Below are positions 23,502-35,140 of a stretch of 64,000 nucleotides of DNA, piece by piece. The first letter of the stretch is position 1; each line of letters starts with the position of its first letter. A program made the position numbers and the translations under genes. The notes beneath the pieces were generated by a model. The model was not told the origin of the DNA. It did no database searches and was given only the letters and a program-made list of their open reading frames with translations. The DNA is from Puccinia triticina (lineage: Eukaryota; Basidiomycota; Pucciniomycetes; Pucciniales; Pucciniaceae): NCBI RefSeq assembly GCF_026914185.1, contig NC_070561.1, forward strand, positions 3,782,001 through 3,846,000, given 5' to 3'.

Positions 23502-24345
23502 TGTGAGCCTGTGTCTCTTGAGTGACAACAGGACACAAAGAAAAAAGGGGGGAATCTGGTTGGATTTCTTGGCATAAAGAAATACAAACAGAGAGAGAAG
23601 AAAGAAAGAGAGAAAGAGAGAAGATCAGGCCTAGACTGTAAGTCTTTATAAATTGATCTGGGCTATTCTCAACCTGGAAAAGTTGGATGCCAGCTGTGCC
23701 AGGCCAAAAAAAAGAGTGCAACAGCCTCCACTCACAACAAGGAAACATTGGTGGGATTCAGAAGTAGGGTTACTACTCTGCTCTGGTTTTATAGGTCTTA
23801 ACCAGAGATAACCTTTGATCTTTTAAGATTGAAAGAGTATAAGAAATGAAGAAACAGTCAAGAGCAACAGAGTTTCACTCTGGATAAGCAAGGTTCAGTG
23901 AAAGAGTTTACTTACTGTCAATATCCTAGGCGCCTGTGACGGTAGGTATACTGGGAGCGTGGTGTTCTCTTTGGAGGTGATCCTGGGTTATCTGGGGTGT
24001 AATTCTGGTGTGCTGAAGTCTGTGTATCCTCCTCAGGCAGGGGGGATCCTGACTTCGAAAATTTTCACAGTTTACTTATGTAATTACATATGTACATGTG
24101 GTTTGGCACGCCTGGTAGCGCTGACACGTCACAACTGCGCATGCGCGCCACTACTCAGTAACTCAGGGAAGGAGTAGAGTTACAAAGAATTGGTGAGTTG
24201 TAACTAGGGTTAAAATTGTATGAGGAAACAGAATATGAAGTCAAAACAAGAATATCTCTTAAGATGAAAAAGATATGAAGTAATTCATATGTAAAAAGTA
24301 GAAAAGGCAGACTTTAGGTCAGCTGTGATGACTCTAAGGCTGACA
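23502..24345 (-). repeat. 3' LTR of retrotransposon 1
   Basis: 844-bp terminal repeat nearly identical to 33788-34631, with TG...CA ends. In element orientation it is preceded by the purine-rich GGTGGTAGGGAA, a plausible polypurine tract. Confidence 0.9.
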
Positions 24346-24382
24346 TTCCCTACCACCAAAAAGGTTGGATTTCTGTAAGAAA

Positions 24383-25029
24383 TTAAACCATAGGGGTAGT
24401 CCTCTTCTCACTTCTGAACTTCCTGAGAAGGATAGCAGAGTCTGGAATATCTTTCTCAAGGAGCCACTCATCATGATCAGCACTCATACCTTTATATCTA
24501 GCTAAGTACATCATCACATCTCTGTTCTCTACTCTCAATCTTTTCTCTCTGAGAATCTTCTCTATGATTTTACTCTGGGGGGTCTTCTCCATGGGTGGAA
24601 TAACAAATTTAACCTTCTGTCTTAGGGGGAACTTATCTGGATTGGGGTCTTTCCATGGTTTCACTAGGCTGACAGGGAATGTAGGATGTTTTCTGCTGAA
24701 CTATTCAGTCAGTATTACCTCTACAGCATTCTTTCCATGTAAGGCTTTCACCAGGAATGGTCCAGCAAAGGAGTCTCTCATCTTCTTGGGGCCAGACAAG
24801 TTGTTGAAGTTTGCTGTGGATATCAGGACTTTGTCACCAACTTTAAAGGATGGTTCTTTATGAGTTTTGTCCCATCTCTCTTTGTTGTAAGAGGTAGCTT
24901 CTGTTATGCATTGTTCAGCATGCTTCCTTGCTTTCTCAAAGATCTTTCCATAGGCAAGAGCAGTAGGATGAATGTCTACAGAGTCTTGTTTCAAGAAATT
25001 TCTAGGGAGGTTTGGGATCCAGCCTTTCT
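24383..25029 (-). pseudogene. Integrase C-terminal region and chromodomain, retrotransposon 1
   Basis: Reading the minus strand from the edge of the nested MITE, the frame gives the post-catalytic integrase segment (EKGWIPNLP, ARKHAEQC and the GDKVLIST/FAGPFLV module). A TAG at about 24701 follows, then a segment ending in a chromodomain-like block (YLARYKG...EWLLEKDI). Chromodomains steer chromovirus integration toward marked chromatin. The frame is the same before and after the stop, so one base change accounts for the break. Confidence 0.75.
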
Positions 25030-25245
25030 CACCAGGGAAAATGTGATGACAGCTGGTGGCAGGTGACATTGAGTAAAACATGTTCAGACACCTGAGCTAC
25101 TGTGGCAAGACTCCACTATCAAAACAATGGCCCCTTTGTGGTCATTGGGGAGTCCCACTCAATGGGTTTTGGAGTATGATTGGAGACTAAACAAGAGTCT
25201 TCTTCACATCACCTGCCCTCAGGTGACCTCAATTTTTCCCTGGTG
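25030..25245. mobile_element. CACTA-like MITE, 216 bp, nested in integrase
   Basis: It starts CACCAGGGAAAA and ends with the complement of CACCAGGGAAAAATTGAGG. TCT flanks both sides (25027-25029 and 25246-25248), a 3-bp TSD. Removing the element plus one TCT restores the integrase reading frame across the site. Same family and length as 4425-4640. Confidence 0.85.
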
Positions 25246-25487
25246 TCTCTAGGATGGCAGGAGGTTTTCCAGTGGTTGAATGTATACTAGTGCAGTAAGC
25301 TAGCTCAAGAATTGGTAGAAGTGAGACCCAGTCATGAGTGTATCCATCATTGTCTTTGAATTCCAGTCCATAGGCACAAAATCTCCTGATCATATCCTCT
25401 AGAGTCTGGATCATCCTTTCAGCTAGCCCATCAGTCTGGGGGTGGTAAGCAGTGGAAAAAGAGAGTTTAGTTCCTAGCATACTGTGC
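25246..25487 (-). pseudogene. Integrase core, 3' fragment (AYHPQTDG block), retrotransposon 1
   Basis: The minus strand encodes [21 protein letters not shown] followed by [16 protein letters not shown] and [16 protein letters not shown], the part of a Ty3/gypsy integrase core containing the catalytic Glu. It is cut off upstream by the satellite-filled element and downstream by the CACTA-like MITE; both junctions are clean insertions. Confidence 0.85.
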
Positions 25488-25494
25488 AAGCCAG

Positions 25495-27125
25495 CAACAC
25501 TGGGTCGCTATGCTACGCTATGCTACGCTATGCTACGCTATGCTACGCTATGCTACGCTATGCTACGCTATGCTACGCTATGCTACGCTATGCTACGCTA
25601 TGCTACGCTATGCTACGCTATGCTACGCTATGCTACGCTATGCTACGCTATGCTACGCTATGCTACGCTATGCTACGCTATGCTACGCTATGCTACGCTA
25701 TGCTACGCTATGCTACGCTATGCTACGCTATGCTACGCTATGCTACGCTATGCTACGCTATGCTACGCTATGCTACGCTATGCTACGCTATGCTACGCTA
25801 TGCTACGCTATGCTACGCTATGCTACGCTATGCTACGCTATGCTACGCTATGCTACGCTATGCTACGCTATGCTACGCTATGCTACGCTATGCTACGCTA
25901 TGCTACGCTATGCTACGCTATGCTACGCTATGCTACGCTATGCTACGCTATGCTACGCTATGCTACGCTATGCTACGCTATGCTACGCTATGCTACGCTA
26001 TGCTACGCTATGCTACGCTATGCTACGCTATGCTACGCTATGCTACGCTATGCTACGCTATGCTACGCTATGCTACGCTATGCTACGCTATGCTACGCTA
26101 TGCTACGCTATGCTACGCTATGCTACGCTATGCTACGCTATGCTACGCTATGCTACGCTATGCTACGCTATGCTACGCTATGCTACGCTATGCTACGCTA
26201 TGCTACGCTATGCTACGCTATGCTACGCTATGCTACGCTATGCTACGCTATGCTACGCTATGCTACGCTATGCTACGCTATGCTACGCTATGCTACGCTA
26301 TGCTACGCTATGCTACGCTATGCTACGCTATGCTACGCTATGCTACGCTATGCTACGCTATGCTACGCTATGCTACGCTATGCTACGCTATGCTACGCTA
26401 TGCTACGCTATGCTACGCTATGCTACGCTATGCTACGCTATGCTACGCTATGCTACGCTATGCTACGCTATGCTACGCTATGCTACGCTATGCTACGCTA
26501 TGCTACGCTATGCTACGCTATGCTACGCTATGCTACGCTATGCTACGCTATGCTACGCTATGCTACGCTATGCTACGCTATGCTACGCTATGCTACGCTA
26601 TGCTACGCTATGCTACGCTACGCTATTTCAGCGCTACGCGTTAGCGTAGCGGCAAAAAGCGCCCATCTATTTTGCATAGCGTTAGCGCGCTGTTAGCGCC
26701 GCTACGCTGCGCTAACAGCGCGCCAATTCTTTGTTAGCGTTAGCGCGCCGCTACAGTTGCTACGCTACGCTGCGCTGCGCTACAGCGCTTTTAGCGGAAA
26801 AAAAGCCCTTTTTTCCCGCTAAAGGCGCTGTAGCGCTAGCGCGCGCTCTTTTGCACCCTGCATGCGTAGCGTTAGCGCAATTGCGCGCATCTGCAATAAC
26901 GCTACGCTATCAGCTAAAATAGCTGCGCACCGCGTGCGCGTAGCGTTAGCGCAATTGCGCGCATCTGCAATAACGCTACGCTATCAGCTAAAATAGCTGC
27001 GCACCGCGTGCGCGTAGCGTTAGTGCATATGCGTGCAATTGCGCTAACGCTACGCTAAAAAATAGCGCATTTGCGCTGCGCTACGCTACGCTAACTGCTA
27101 TGGTTAGCGTAGCGACCCAGTGTTG
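25495..27125. mobile_element. Satellite-filled TIR element, 1,631 bp, 7-bp TSD
   Basis: Both ends carry CAACACTGGGTCGCTA in inverted orientation. AAGCCAG flanks the element at 25488-25494 and 27126-27132. Removing the element with one AAGCCAG rejoins the integrase frame exactly. The body is a perfect 10-bp tandem array (25511-26620) followed by about 500 bp of degenerate GCGTTAGCGC/GCTACGC words, including a ~70-bp tandem duplication near 26868-27010. There is no transposase. A second element with matching ends and TSD length lies at 62303-62712. Confidence 0.88.
25511..26620. repeat. Perfect tandem array of 10-bp unit TGCTACGCTA, 111 copies
   Basis: Every 60-base line from 25511 to 26580 is identical and the run continues to 26620, giving 1,110 bp of uninterrupted copies. 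Because 10 is not a multiple of 3 and no phase yields a stop, all forward frames are open, producing long ORFs of repeated [10 protein letters not shown] that are not genes. Confidence 0.98.
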
Positions 27126-27790
27126 AAGCCAGTCCAGAATTCAGATGTGGATTTGGGATCTCTGTCAGAGATGATGATTCTTGGGATACCAGTTCTAGGC
27201 ATTACTCTGTTCCAAAACAGTATGGCAGTGTCCATTGCAGAGTCATCCTTGAAGCAGGGCACAAATATAGGAGTCTTGGAGTATCTGTCTACTATTACCA
27301 GACAAGCATTGAAACTAGCAGCTCCTCCAGGAGACAAGGAAGTTACCCAATCCATGTTTATCACATCCCATGGTTTAGAAGGCTCTTCTATCTTCATGAG
27401 TAGTCCAAATCTCTTTCCTGTAGCCTTGTTGGATTTCTGGCATCTGTCACAAGTGGAGAAATATTCACCAGTATCTTGTCTCCAATTAGCCCACCAGGCA
27501 GTATCAGCTACTTTCTCTAAGGTCCTGTCTTCAGAAAGGTGACCAGAGTAGACACTGTCATGGCATTCATGCAAGATGGTGTTAATGCTGTCTTTGTCAG
27601 CTAGAACCAGGACAGAATTGTGTTTTTCTCTGAAGTAGATGAGGCCATCAAATAGAGAGAACCTTCCTTCATCATATAGCTTTCTCCAAGGTTCCTGCAG
27701 AGAGTTTTTCAGTTGAGAATCCTTGGCCTCTTTCAGCAAAAGCTCAGACAAGATAACAGTGTTCTTACCTTGTTGGTAACCTTCTCTCAC
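27126..27790 (-). pseudogene. Integrase N-terminal part (zinc-binding and first catalytic Asp), retrotransposon 1
   Basis: The frame contains the H2C2-type zinc-binding region (HECHDSVYSGH ... CDRCQKSNK), the first catalytic block (NMDWVTSL) and the second (IISDRDPKSTSEFW), then runs into the nested satellite element at 27125. It is in a different frame from the upstream RT/RNase H ORF; the overlap at 27787-27790 indicates a single-base indel. Confidence 0.85.
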
Positions 27791-29544
27791 TGAGTAAAAG
27801 AATAGACATGGATGCCCATGATGGGGAATCTATCATCATTTTTGTCCTCAGGGTCATAAGCAGGGTTACTTGGATCATTTGGCAAAGCCCATCTGCTAAG
27901 TCCATCAGCATTCTTATGAATATTGCCATCTCTGTGGATTATGGTCATATTGCCTCTGTATTCTTGAATAGCAATCTGCCATCTGAGCATGTGTCTGTTA
28001 GGAGTCTTCATGTTCAGCAGAGATCTCAAAGCTGTGAAGTCTGTTACAACATGAAATACACTGCCATCCAAGTAATAATGGAGTTTTTCCAGAGCCCAAA
28101 CCAGACACAAGCATTCAAGTTGACTAGCACCATATCTTGTTTCACTGTCCTTCAGTTGTCTGGATATGAAAACAATGGGCCCTTCTTTTCTTACTCCATC
28201 AATGACTTGGACTTGATGTAAAGCAGCACCTAGACCAGTCATGCTAGCATCTACATATAGTGCGAAGGGATGGGCCCAGTCTGGGAATAGTAGCAAGGGA
28301 GCTGTTGTCAGTTTTTCTTTCAACAGGTTGTATGCTACTATCCTATGATGAGTCATCTCATATATGACATCTATCCTGGTAAGCTCAGTAAGAGGCTTTG
28401 CTATCTCAGCAAACTTCTCAATGTGCTGTCTGTAGTAACCAGCAAAACCAAGAAAGGATTGCATTTCTTTCCTACTACTAGGCACAGGCTTTTGGAGGAC
28501 AGCAGCTACTTTGTTCTGGTCTATTCCTATGGCAATTCCAGAGACAAGATGGCCTAGAGCTTTGATCTGATCAAATCCAAAGTTACACTTCTTCAGGGAG
28601 ATTTTCATGTTCATGTTGATGACAACTTTAAGTATCCTCTCTATCCTAGTCAGGTGTTCTTCCCAAGTATTGGACATAATGATAATATCATCAATATAGA
28701 TAATGACCCACTTCTCATCAATCTCCTTTCTGAATTAAATGTCCATCATTCTCTGGAAATGGGAGGGGGCATTCTTGATTCCAAAGGGCATCCTCAGATA
28801 TTCATAGATTCCTTTGTGCATAATAATCCTCAGAAGGTGTCTGGAATCTTCTGCAATGACATTCTGATGAAAACCTTTGAGCACATCCATGCTGGTCAGA
28901 AATTTAGCTTTGGCCAGGTTGTTCAGAGTTTCACTGATTTTTGGAATGGGGTATCTGTCTGAAGCAGTGTAGGAGTTTAGGGCTCTGAAATCTCCTACCA
29001 TTCTGGACTTCCCATTGTGCCAGGCAATGATAACAGGAGTGGTGATCTCAACTACTTCATTATGGCCAACTTTCCTTAGAACATTCAGCTTTACTAGCTC
29101 TTCAATATGTTGCTCAAGAGATTCTCTGCTTTTGGGGCTGGCAGGATAAGGAGGTCTTCTGAGGAGAGGGGGATAAGGCCTTTCAGTTGTCAACTTGAGA
29201 TGAACTTCATGACCTTTAATGGCACCAAGGGGCTGGTTGGTGTTAGAGAAAGCAAGTTTGTTATTATAGAGGACTTCAAACAGCTTCTCTTTCTGCTCAA
29301 TGGTTAGCTTATCACTGAACTTGGCTTCACAGAGTTCTTCTACAATAAATTGCTGCAGTTGAGGATGAGACTTCTTTACAGCAGAACTTTCATTGGAAGG
29401 ACTCATTTTCTCCAGATGATGAGATTTAAAACTGAATTTCTCCCTCTTGTTCTCATTTACAATGGTAAAGAATCTCTCTTTGCTGTTTGTGATATCAAAC
29501 CCATACAGAGACATGTAATCATTTCCAAGTATAAGGTAGTTTAT
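27788..29544 (-). pseudogene. Reverse transcriptase-RNase H, retrotransposon 1
   Basis: The minus frame shows RT blocks RMVGDFRALN, TSMDVLKGFHQ, YEYLRMPFGIKNAPSHFQ and the catalytic YIDD within [13 protein letters not shown]. RNase H follows with [31 protein letters not shown] and [14 protein letters not shown] at 28735-28737 splits the RT just before the YIDD block, and a frameshift follows RNase H near 27790. The upstream boundary is an in-frame TGA at 29545-29547. Confidence 0.85.
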
Positions 29545-32013
29545 TCATGCATTCTTCATAACTACAAATTCTGCTAGAATTCTAATGGAACCTTTGGTGT
29601 GAGGAAAAATCAAAGCCATTTCTATTATGCCCATTGGCTGCAATTGGTCACTACAGCTGTGGAATTTAGCATGGTTGATTGGCATGAGCTTGTATTCCCA
29701 CTCTGGTATTATAGAATCTAGGAATTTGTTGCTAATGATTGAGCAAGAAGCTCCACTATCAAGAAGACATGATTGTTCTCTGGATTCAATGAGTACTGTA
29801 GTGAGATTAGCTTTCCCAGTGAGATGAGATTTTCCTCTATCAGGTTTACATTTCATGAGTCTAGCATCCTCTATGTGGGAAGACTGGCAGGATTTGTCCC
29901 AGGTCTGAGGTTGATGAGTTTCAGCTTGAATTTCAGCAATGGAGAAGTCTTGGTTTATCTCACATTCTACAGCATGTGCTCCAAAATCAAAGTCAACTAA
30001 AGGATCATAGTTGGCACCATTTCCATTGTCCATAGCAAGTATCATGTGGTTGGTTCTATGATTCTCTTCTTCTTCATCTAGCTCAGACTCAGACTTTAGT
30101 TGTTCACCTTGATCTTCTCCATTGTCACTCTTGGCATCATCATCATCATCCATTCCCACATTGTTTATCCTGTTCTTCTTCTTAGGGCATTCCCTGGAGA
30201 AGTGGCCAGTTTGTTTGCAGAAATGACATATAAGTTTGTCCTTATCAGGGGCAGGGACAGGATTCCTTTTTGAGGTGGACTCAGTTGGCTTATCAGCTCT
30301 TTCAGGAGTAGTATTATTTCTCCATTGGGATCTGTTTGGAGAATTATAACTGTTTGTCACAGGCTTGTTTCTTTTCATGACTCTGTCTATGACTTCTTCA
30401 GCAATTATAACCATGTCTTCAAAGCTCATTTCAGTAGCATCTCTCTTGTATCTGCTTTTATCAGCATGCTCAAGATTTGGAGGGCATTGCTTTAGGATCT
30501 TCTCACAAATGCAATACTCATTGAGCTCAGGTTGATAGGCTTTCAGTCTTTCTCTTTGAGTACCAAACCATTTGTGGATTCTTCTTCCATCATAAGTAAA
30601 GTGATCACTTTCAAACTCCTGTTGAATTTTCCATTTCCAGTTCTCAGTACCAAATTTGTTTCTGATGGCATTCTCCCACCAGGCCCAAGACTTATTCCCA
30701 CACTTATCTCTGATTCCAAGGTACCAGTTTCTAGCAGTGTCAGTCAAGATGATTGTCAGTCTACTAATTATCATATGGTCCAACATTAAATAGTCCCTGA
30801 CAAGGATATCAGTGTTCTTGATCCATAGCTCATGGTTGTAAGGCAGTTCTCCTGAGAACTTCTCCCAATCACTGTTTTTTGGTATGCCTTTCCACAGCTC
30901 TTTCCTCATATCAAAGTCAATTGGTCCATGATCAATGTAAGTGAATTCATCATTGGAAAATGGACTGTTATGATTGTTAGCTGGTTTGGAGAAGTTGGGT
31001 TTATCTGATTGGTGAGAGTCAGGTAGAGGAGTATTGTCCATGGCAGGAGGTGGTCTGTGGGAAGTAAAATGAGCAGGATTTCTCAGATTGTCTTGGTGGT
31101 GTTGGCCCTCACTCTGAGCATTAAGTACTGGATTATTATAGTTGATATGAGGAGGACAATCTTTATCAGCAGGTCCAATTAGTTGCTCTAACTTGGTATT
31201 GGTGCTATTCACTACAGAAGAAATATCACAGAGTCTCCTTTTGGTCTGCTCAAATCTATTGTGACCATTAGATTGGAGGTCACTCATTTGATTTTCCAAA
31301 GAGGAAATTTTGTGATACATTTTATCTTCCATTTCATCCAAATTCTTACCAAGTGAGTCCATATTGGAATGGCATTGGGATTCATTGACTAGAATGAGGT
31401 CTTGCACTCCTTCTAATTTCTCTTGAACACCTCCTAGCTTTTCCTCAAGGAGTTTTCTCAATAGTTCAAACTCACTGGAATTCACAGCAGGTCTCTCTTT
31501 GGCACAGTCTCTCATTTAATTCAGGAATTGGTCAAGTAAATGGGGCATGAATTCCTCTCTAAAGATATCTATGATGGAAACATTGAGGACTTCTCTGAAA
31601 TTTTGGACACAAGATTCTAAAAGAGTACCAGGGATTGTTTCCACAGTGTCAGACAGTTCAGAAAGAAATTTAGAGAACAATGAATGTAATTTTTCTTCTA
31701 ACAAAATGGGACCATTGTTAGACAAATCATTGTTAAGATGAATAAGAAAAATTTCTCTACTGGATTGGCTAGAAAGATTATCAAGATCTAAACTTAAACC
31801 CATGGGAGAGGCTGAACTTTTTGGTGAAAACCTCTGCCTCTGCCTCTCCCTCTGCCGCGGCCTCTCCCGTTGGACCTGGTCAACCTCATCAAGAACTCCC
31901 CGACGTTGATGATCCTGTGGGTATTCCCTAAGGGCGGGTTCCAGTTCCTCCTGGATCCTCTTGAGCCTTGATAGTGGGATTGATGCTGGTAATTCCCGCG
32001 CTGACCTCCCCAT
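29545..32013 (-). pseudogene. Gag-protease, retrotransposon 1
   Basis: One minus frame runs from about 32013 to a TGA at 29545, broken by a TAA directly before an ATG at 31515. It contains a coiled-coil-like N-terminal part, a retrotransposon Gag core (FSGELPYNHELW ... WYLGIRDKCGNK ... KIQQEFESD), a CCHC zinc knuckle (CHFCKQTGHFSREC), an acidic linker and the aspartic protease active site (LLDSGASCSIIS). The TGA after FVVMKNA interrupts the usual protease-RT linker (INYLILGNDY) and is probably a nonsense mutation. Confidence 0.82.
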
Positions 32014-33002
32014 TGTTCATAGTGGGGTTGATGTTGATGGTAAGGCGCTTTGGGGCGTTGGTAAGGATGGTGGCGCGGCGCTTGGGTCCCATCTAGCTGT
32101 GTAGAAGCTGGTGGGAGTCTAGCCATTTGCTGTTGTTGCGGCGGTGGTGGCGGCATTATCTGATGAGTTTGGTAGCCGTAAGGGGGCGGCATTGGCGCTT
32201 GGGGCGCGTAAGGGGGGGGAGGACCCAGGTAACTGGTCTCTTGCGCTTGGTGTCGTGAACCTGGAGGCTCTGGTGTCGGCGTAGCTACTAGAGGTTGGTG
32301 GCCTGAGTGTGGGGCTAGAGCTAGACTTGTGTTAGTCTGCACGGTTGTTATTGGCGGTGCTCTGCGTTCGGCGTCTAGAGTCTGCTGATATAACATCCTC
32401 TCCAGGGCGTTGAGGTCCTCTCTGGGAATCCAATCCTGGCTGAGATGAATAGATTTCTCTCTCCCTACAATGTCCTCCATCATTTCTTGGGTCGTAGCGG
32501 CCTGAGAGAGGAGGCGCCTCTGAGCTCGTGCGTTCTGCGACTCCCAAGCGCGGATATACATCTTGTACTGCTCGTTGAGAAGATTGAAAAGGTTCAGTAT
32601 CTACTGATCTTCTGGCGTAAGCTCCATTGGCCCGGAGGAGTCTTGAGGAGCCTGGTTCTGAGCTGGGGGAACCAAGGATAGATCTGGCGGCGCTCCCAGT
32701 CGCAAACCCTCTGGGTTGGTAGGCTGGGGGGAGGGAAGAGTTCTGACTGGAATCATCTGTTCCCTCTCTACGGGTCGCGGTACAGGCGTCGACCTGTTCG
32801 AAGCTAGCGCCAGGGACGTTTCCCTTGGATTGTACAGAGCTGGGGGAATGCCTGTGTCCTGCGGCAAAGGTTCCTCTCAAGGGAACGCAAGAAAATCCTT
32901 GTCCAACTGCGGTAAGGCCGACTCTAGCTCGCCTAAGTTGTTCCTCTGCGGCTGGGCTGAGTTGGTAGCGGAGTTGTTGCTCTGCTGAGAGGTCCCTTCC
33001 AT
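31794..33002 (-). pseudogene. GC-rich extra ORF upstream of gag (RGG-box protein), retrotransposon 1
   Basis: One frame from an ATG at 33000-33002 to 31794 gives 402 codons with two internal stops (TGA at 32877-32879, TAG near 32601). The product is Gln/Asn-rich at the start, then has a helical segment (NEQYKMYIRAWESQNARAQRR), a Pro-rich region and a C-terminal SNGRGRGRGRGRGRG tract. RGG tracts bind nucleic acid, so a Gag-like chaperone is possible. The region is much more GC-rich than the following gag, whose frame overlaps its 3' end by about 220 nt in the -1 direction. I do not recognise the family. Confidence 0.55.
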
Positions 33003-33066
33003 TTCTAAGATGGGGGGGCATTTTGTTTACGAGTTATTATTAGTTATTTTTTTTTATTTTCATGTT

Positions 33067-33787
33067 TTATTTTTCAGAAATAAAGAAGTAAAGAAAAGTA
33101 CCTGAAACCTTAGCTTTTGCGGAAAGTCTGCGGCTTTTACGCGTAGTAGAAGAGACTTTCTTCTTTTTCTCTTTAGCTTTTGACTTCACAGGAGGTTCAG
33201 ACGTCCAGTCGGCTATATTAACAGCTGCTGTGACTTTTCTGCGACGGGCTTTTGGGTAAGTAGTCGTGGCAATGGGCGTCCACAAAGTACTACTGATAAG
33301 ATTTCCGTTTTGCGGAGTAGCAATAATCCTATTTTCGTAATCTTCTTCTTCTTCGCTGTCCTACGCCGTTGGGAATTTTTTTACGGTCAATTGCGGCAAT
33401 TATAGTTCAGAAGGCAAGGAATCTTTTGAGCCTACTCCGATTTTTGATATCTCCTCTTGATCCAAAGGTATAGAGGAGTCAATGGAGGATAAGTCCGACA
33501 AAGGGATAAAGAGGTCCGCGGAAGAGTCGCAATTCTGCACTTTCACGGGTAGAGGGGACGTAATTTTTTTTTTTCAAGGGTTCAGTTAGGGATTTAATCA
33601 ATATAGAACCAATTTGGGAAAGTTTTGAGAGAATTTTAGCGTTAGTAGTATATGTAGAAAGAATTTTTTTGTAAATTTTCGAATTTTTATGAATTTTTTG
33701 TTTGATTTAAACAGGATGATCAGTCCTTGGCTTTTAAGCAGTCTAGAAGTATGAAAAGGGAGGATATTTCCCAATGAGGCCCCCAAT
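33067..33787 (-). other. 5' leader of retrotransposon 1
   Basis: Region between the 5' LTR and the first ORF. A short Lys/Arg-rich minus ORF (33285-33067; KAKEKKKKVSSTTRKSRR) could be a remnant of a basic N-terminal segment. Directly beside the LTR the element strand reads ATTGGGGGCCTCATTGGG, where a primer-binding site is expected; I could not assign the tRNA. Confidence 0.4.
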
Positions 33788-34631
33788 TGTGAGCCTGTGT
33801 CTCTTGAGTGACAACAGGACACAAAAAAAAAAGGGGGGGAATCTGGTTGGATTTCTTGGGATAAAGAAATACAAACAGAGAGAGAAGAAAGAAAGAGAGA
33901 AGGAGAGAAGATCAGGCCTAGACTGTAAGTCTTTATAAATTGATCTGGGCTATTCTCAACCTGGAAAAGTTGGATGCCAGCTGTGCCAGGCCAAAAAAAG
34001 AGTGCAACAGCCTCCACTCACAACAAGGAAACGTTGGTGGGATTTAGAAGGAGGGTTACTACTCTGCTCTGGTTTTATAGGTCTTAACCAGAGATAACCT
34101 TTGATCTTTTAAGATTGAAAGAGTATAAGAAATGAAGAAACAGTCAAGAGCAACAGAGTTTCACTCTGGATAAGCAAGGTTCAGTGAAAGAGTTTACTTA
34201 CTGTCAATATCCTAGGCGTCTGTGACAGTAGGTATACTAGGAGCGTGGTGTTCTCTTTGGAGGTGATCCTGGGTTATCTGGGGTGTAATTCTGGTGTGCT
34301 GAAGTCTGTGTATCCTCCTCAGGCAGGGGGGATCCTGACTTCGAAAATTTTCACAGTTTACTTATGTAATTACATATGTACATGTGGTTTGGCGCGCCTG
34401 GTAGCGCTGACACGTCACAACTGCGCATGCGCGCCACTACTCAGTAGCTCAGGGAAGGAGTAGAGTTACAAAGAATTGGTGAGTTGTAACTAGGGTTAAA
34501 ATTGTATGAGGAAACAGAATATGAAGTCAAAACAAGAATATCTCTTAAGATGAAAAAGATATGAAGTAATTCATATGTAAAAAGTAGAAAAGGCAGACTT
34601 TAGGTCAGCTGTGATGACTCTAAAGCTGACA
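33788..34631 (-). repeat. 5' LTR of retrotransposon 1
   Basis: 844-bp terminal repeat with TG...CA ends, nearly identical to 23502-24345, followed by the TSD copy TGACG at 34632-34636. Confidence 0.9.
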
Positions 34632-34844
34632 TGACGTGAATGATAATAAATGAAAGAAATGAATCCCAACATCCATCCTAAATTGTAGTGGGCTGTGAAA
34701 ACACATCAAAAAGTGTAAATTTGCACTGCACAAAGCCACTTGTGGTGAGCGGGTCTGGGTGGCAACCCAATCTCACCAGAGAGGCCTACGCACAAGCACA
34801 TCAAGCTTGGTTGAGCCTGATGCGTGATATAGAGGCTATTTTTT

Positions 34845-34982
34845 TAGAGATGTCACTTCACACCCGGTTACCCGCCTCAAATTTCCAGGATTTGGGACAA
34901 CTGCACCCACACCAGGCACCCGTGGGCAGGTACGCGTCACTGAAGGCAGGTACCTGCCGATGGGTACCAAGTGACATCTCTA
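34845..34982. mobile_element. Palindromic hAT-related MITE, 138 bp
   Basis: Ends are TAGAGATGTCACTT and the inverse AAGTGACATCTCTA, with GGTACC-containing words inside. Same family as 7827-8040 by ends and content. No matching 8-bp flanks were found. Confidence 0.65.
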
Positions 34983-35140
34983 TTACAGAACCTCTTTGAC
35001 CAGAAGGATTCCTTCCAGTCAAAGAGGTTTTGTAACCTCTTCAACTGGAAGGAATCCCTTTTGGCCAAAGAGATTTTGTAACCTCTTTGACTGGAAGGAT
35101 TCCCTTGAGTTGAAGAGGTTACAGAACCTCTTTGACCAGT
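34983..35140. repeat. Short minisatellite of CAGTCAAAGAGGTT-type units
   Basis: Repeated direct and inverted copies of CTTCCAGTCAAAGAGGTT and complements, the same unit as in the larger array at 51990-52460. It directly abuts the MITE that ends at 34982. Confidence 0.7.

Larger units (their letters stand above)
23502..34631 (-). mobile_element. LTR retrotransposon 1 (Ty3/gypsy chromovirus), 11.1 kb including nested insertions
   Basis: Two 844-bp direct repeats (23502-24345 and 33788-34631) begin TGTGAGCC and end GCTGACA. TGACG flanks both outer ends (23497-23501 and 34632-34636), a perfect 5-bp TSD. Genes run on the minus strand, so 33788-34631 is the 5' LTR. The order is an extra GC-rich ORF, gag with zinc knuckle, protease, RT, RNase H, integrase and chromodomain. 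The LTRs differ at roughly a dozen positions by eye. A paralogous empty site is visible around 52920-52960. In-frame stops, one frameshift and two nested transposons make this copy defective. Confidence 0.92.

Noticed and set aside
25511..26620. Possible CRISPR-like or telomeric array
   Set aside because: The unit is a contiguous 10-bp tandem repeat with no spacers, lies inside a retrotransposon gene and does not match known telomere repeats.
25452..26696. Three long overlapping + ORFs of 379-414 codons with the repeated peptide [10 protein letters not shown]
   Set aside because: They are translations of the 10-bp tandem array, which is open in all forward frames; no start context, domain or non-repeat sequence supports a gene.
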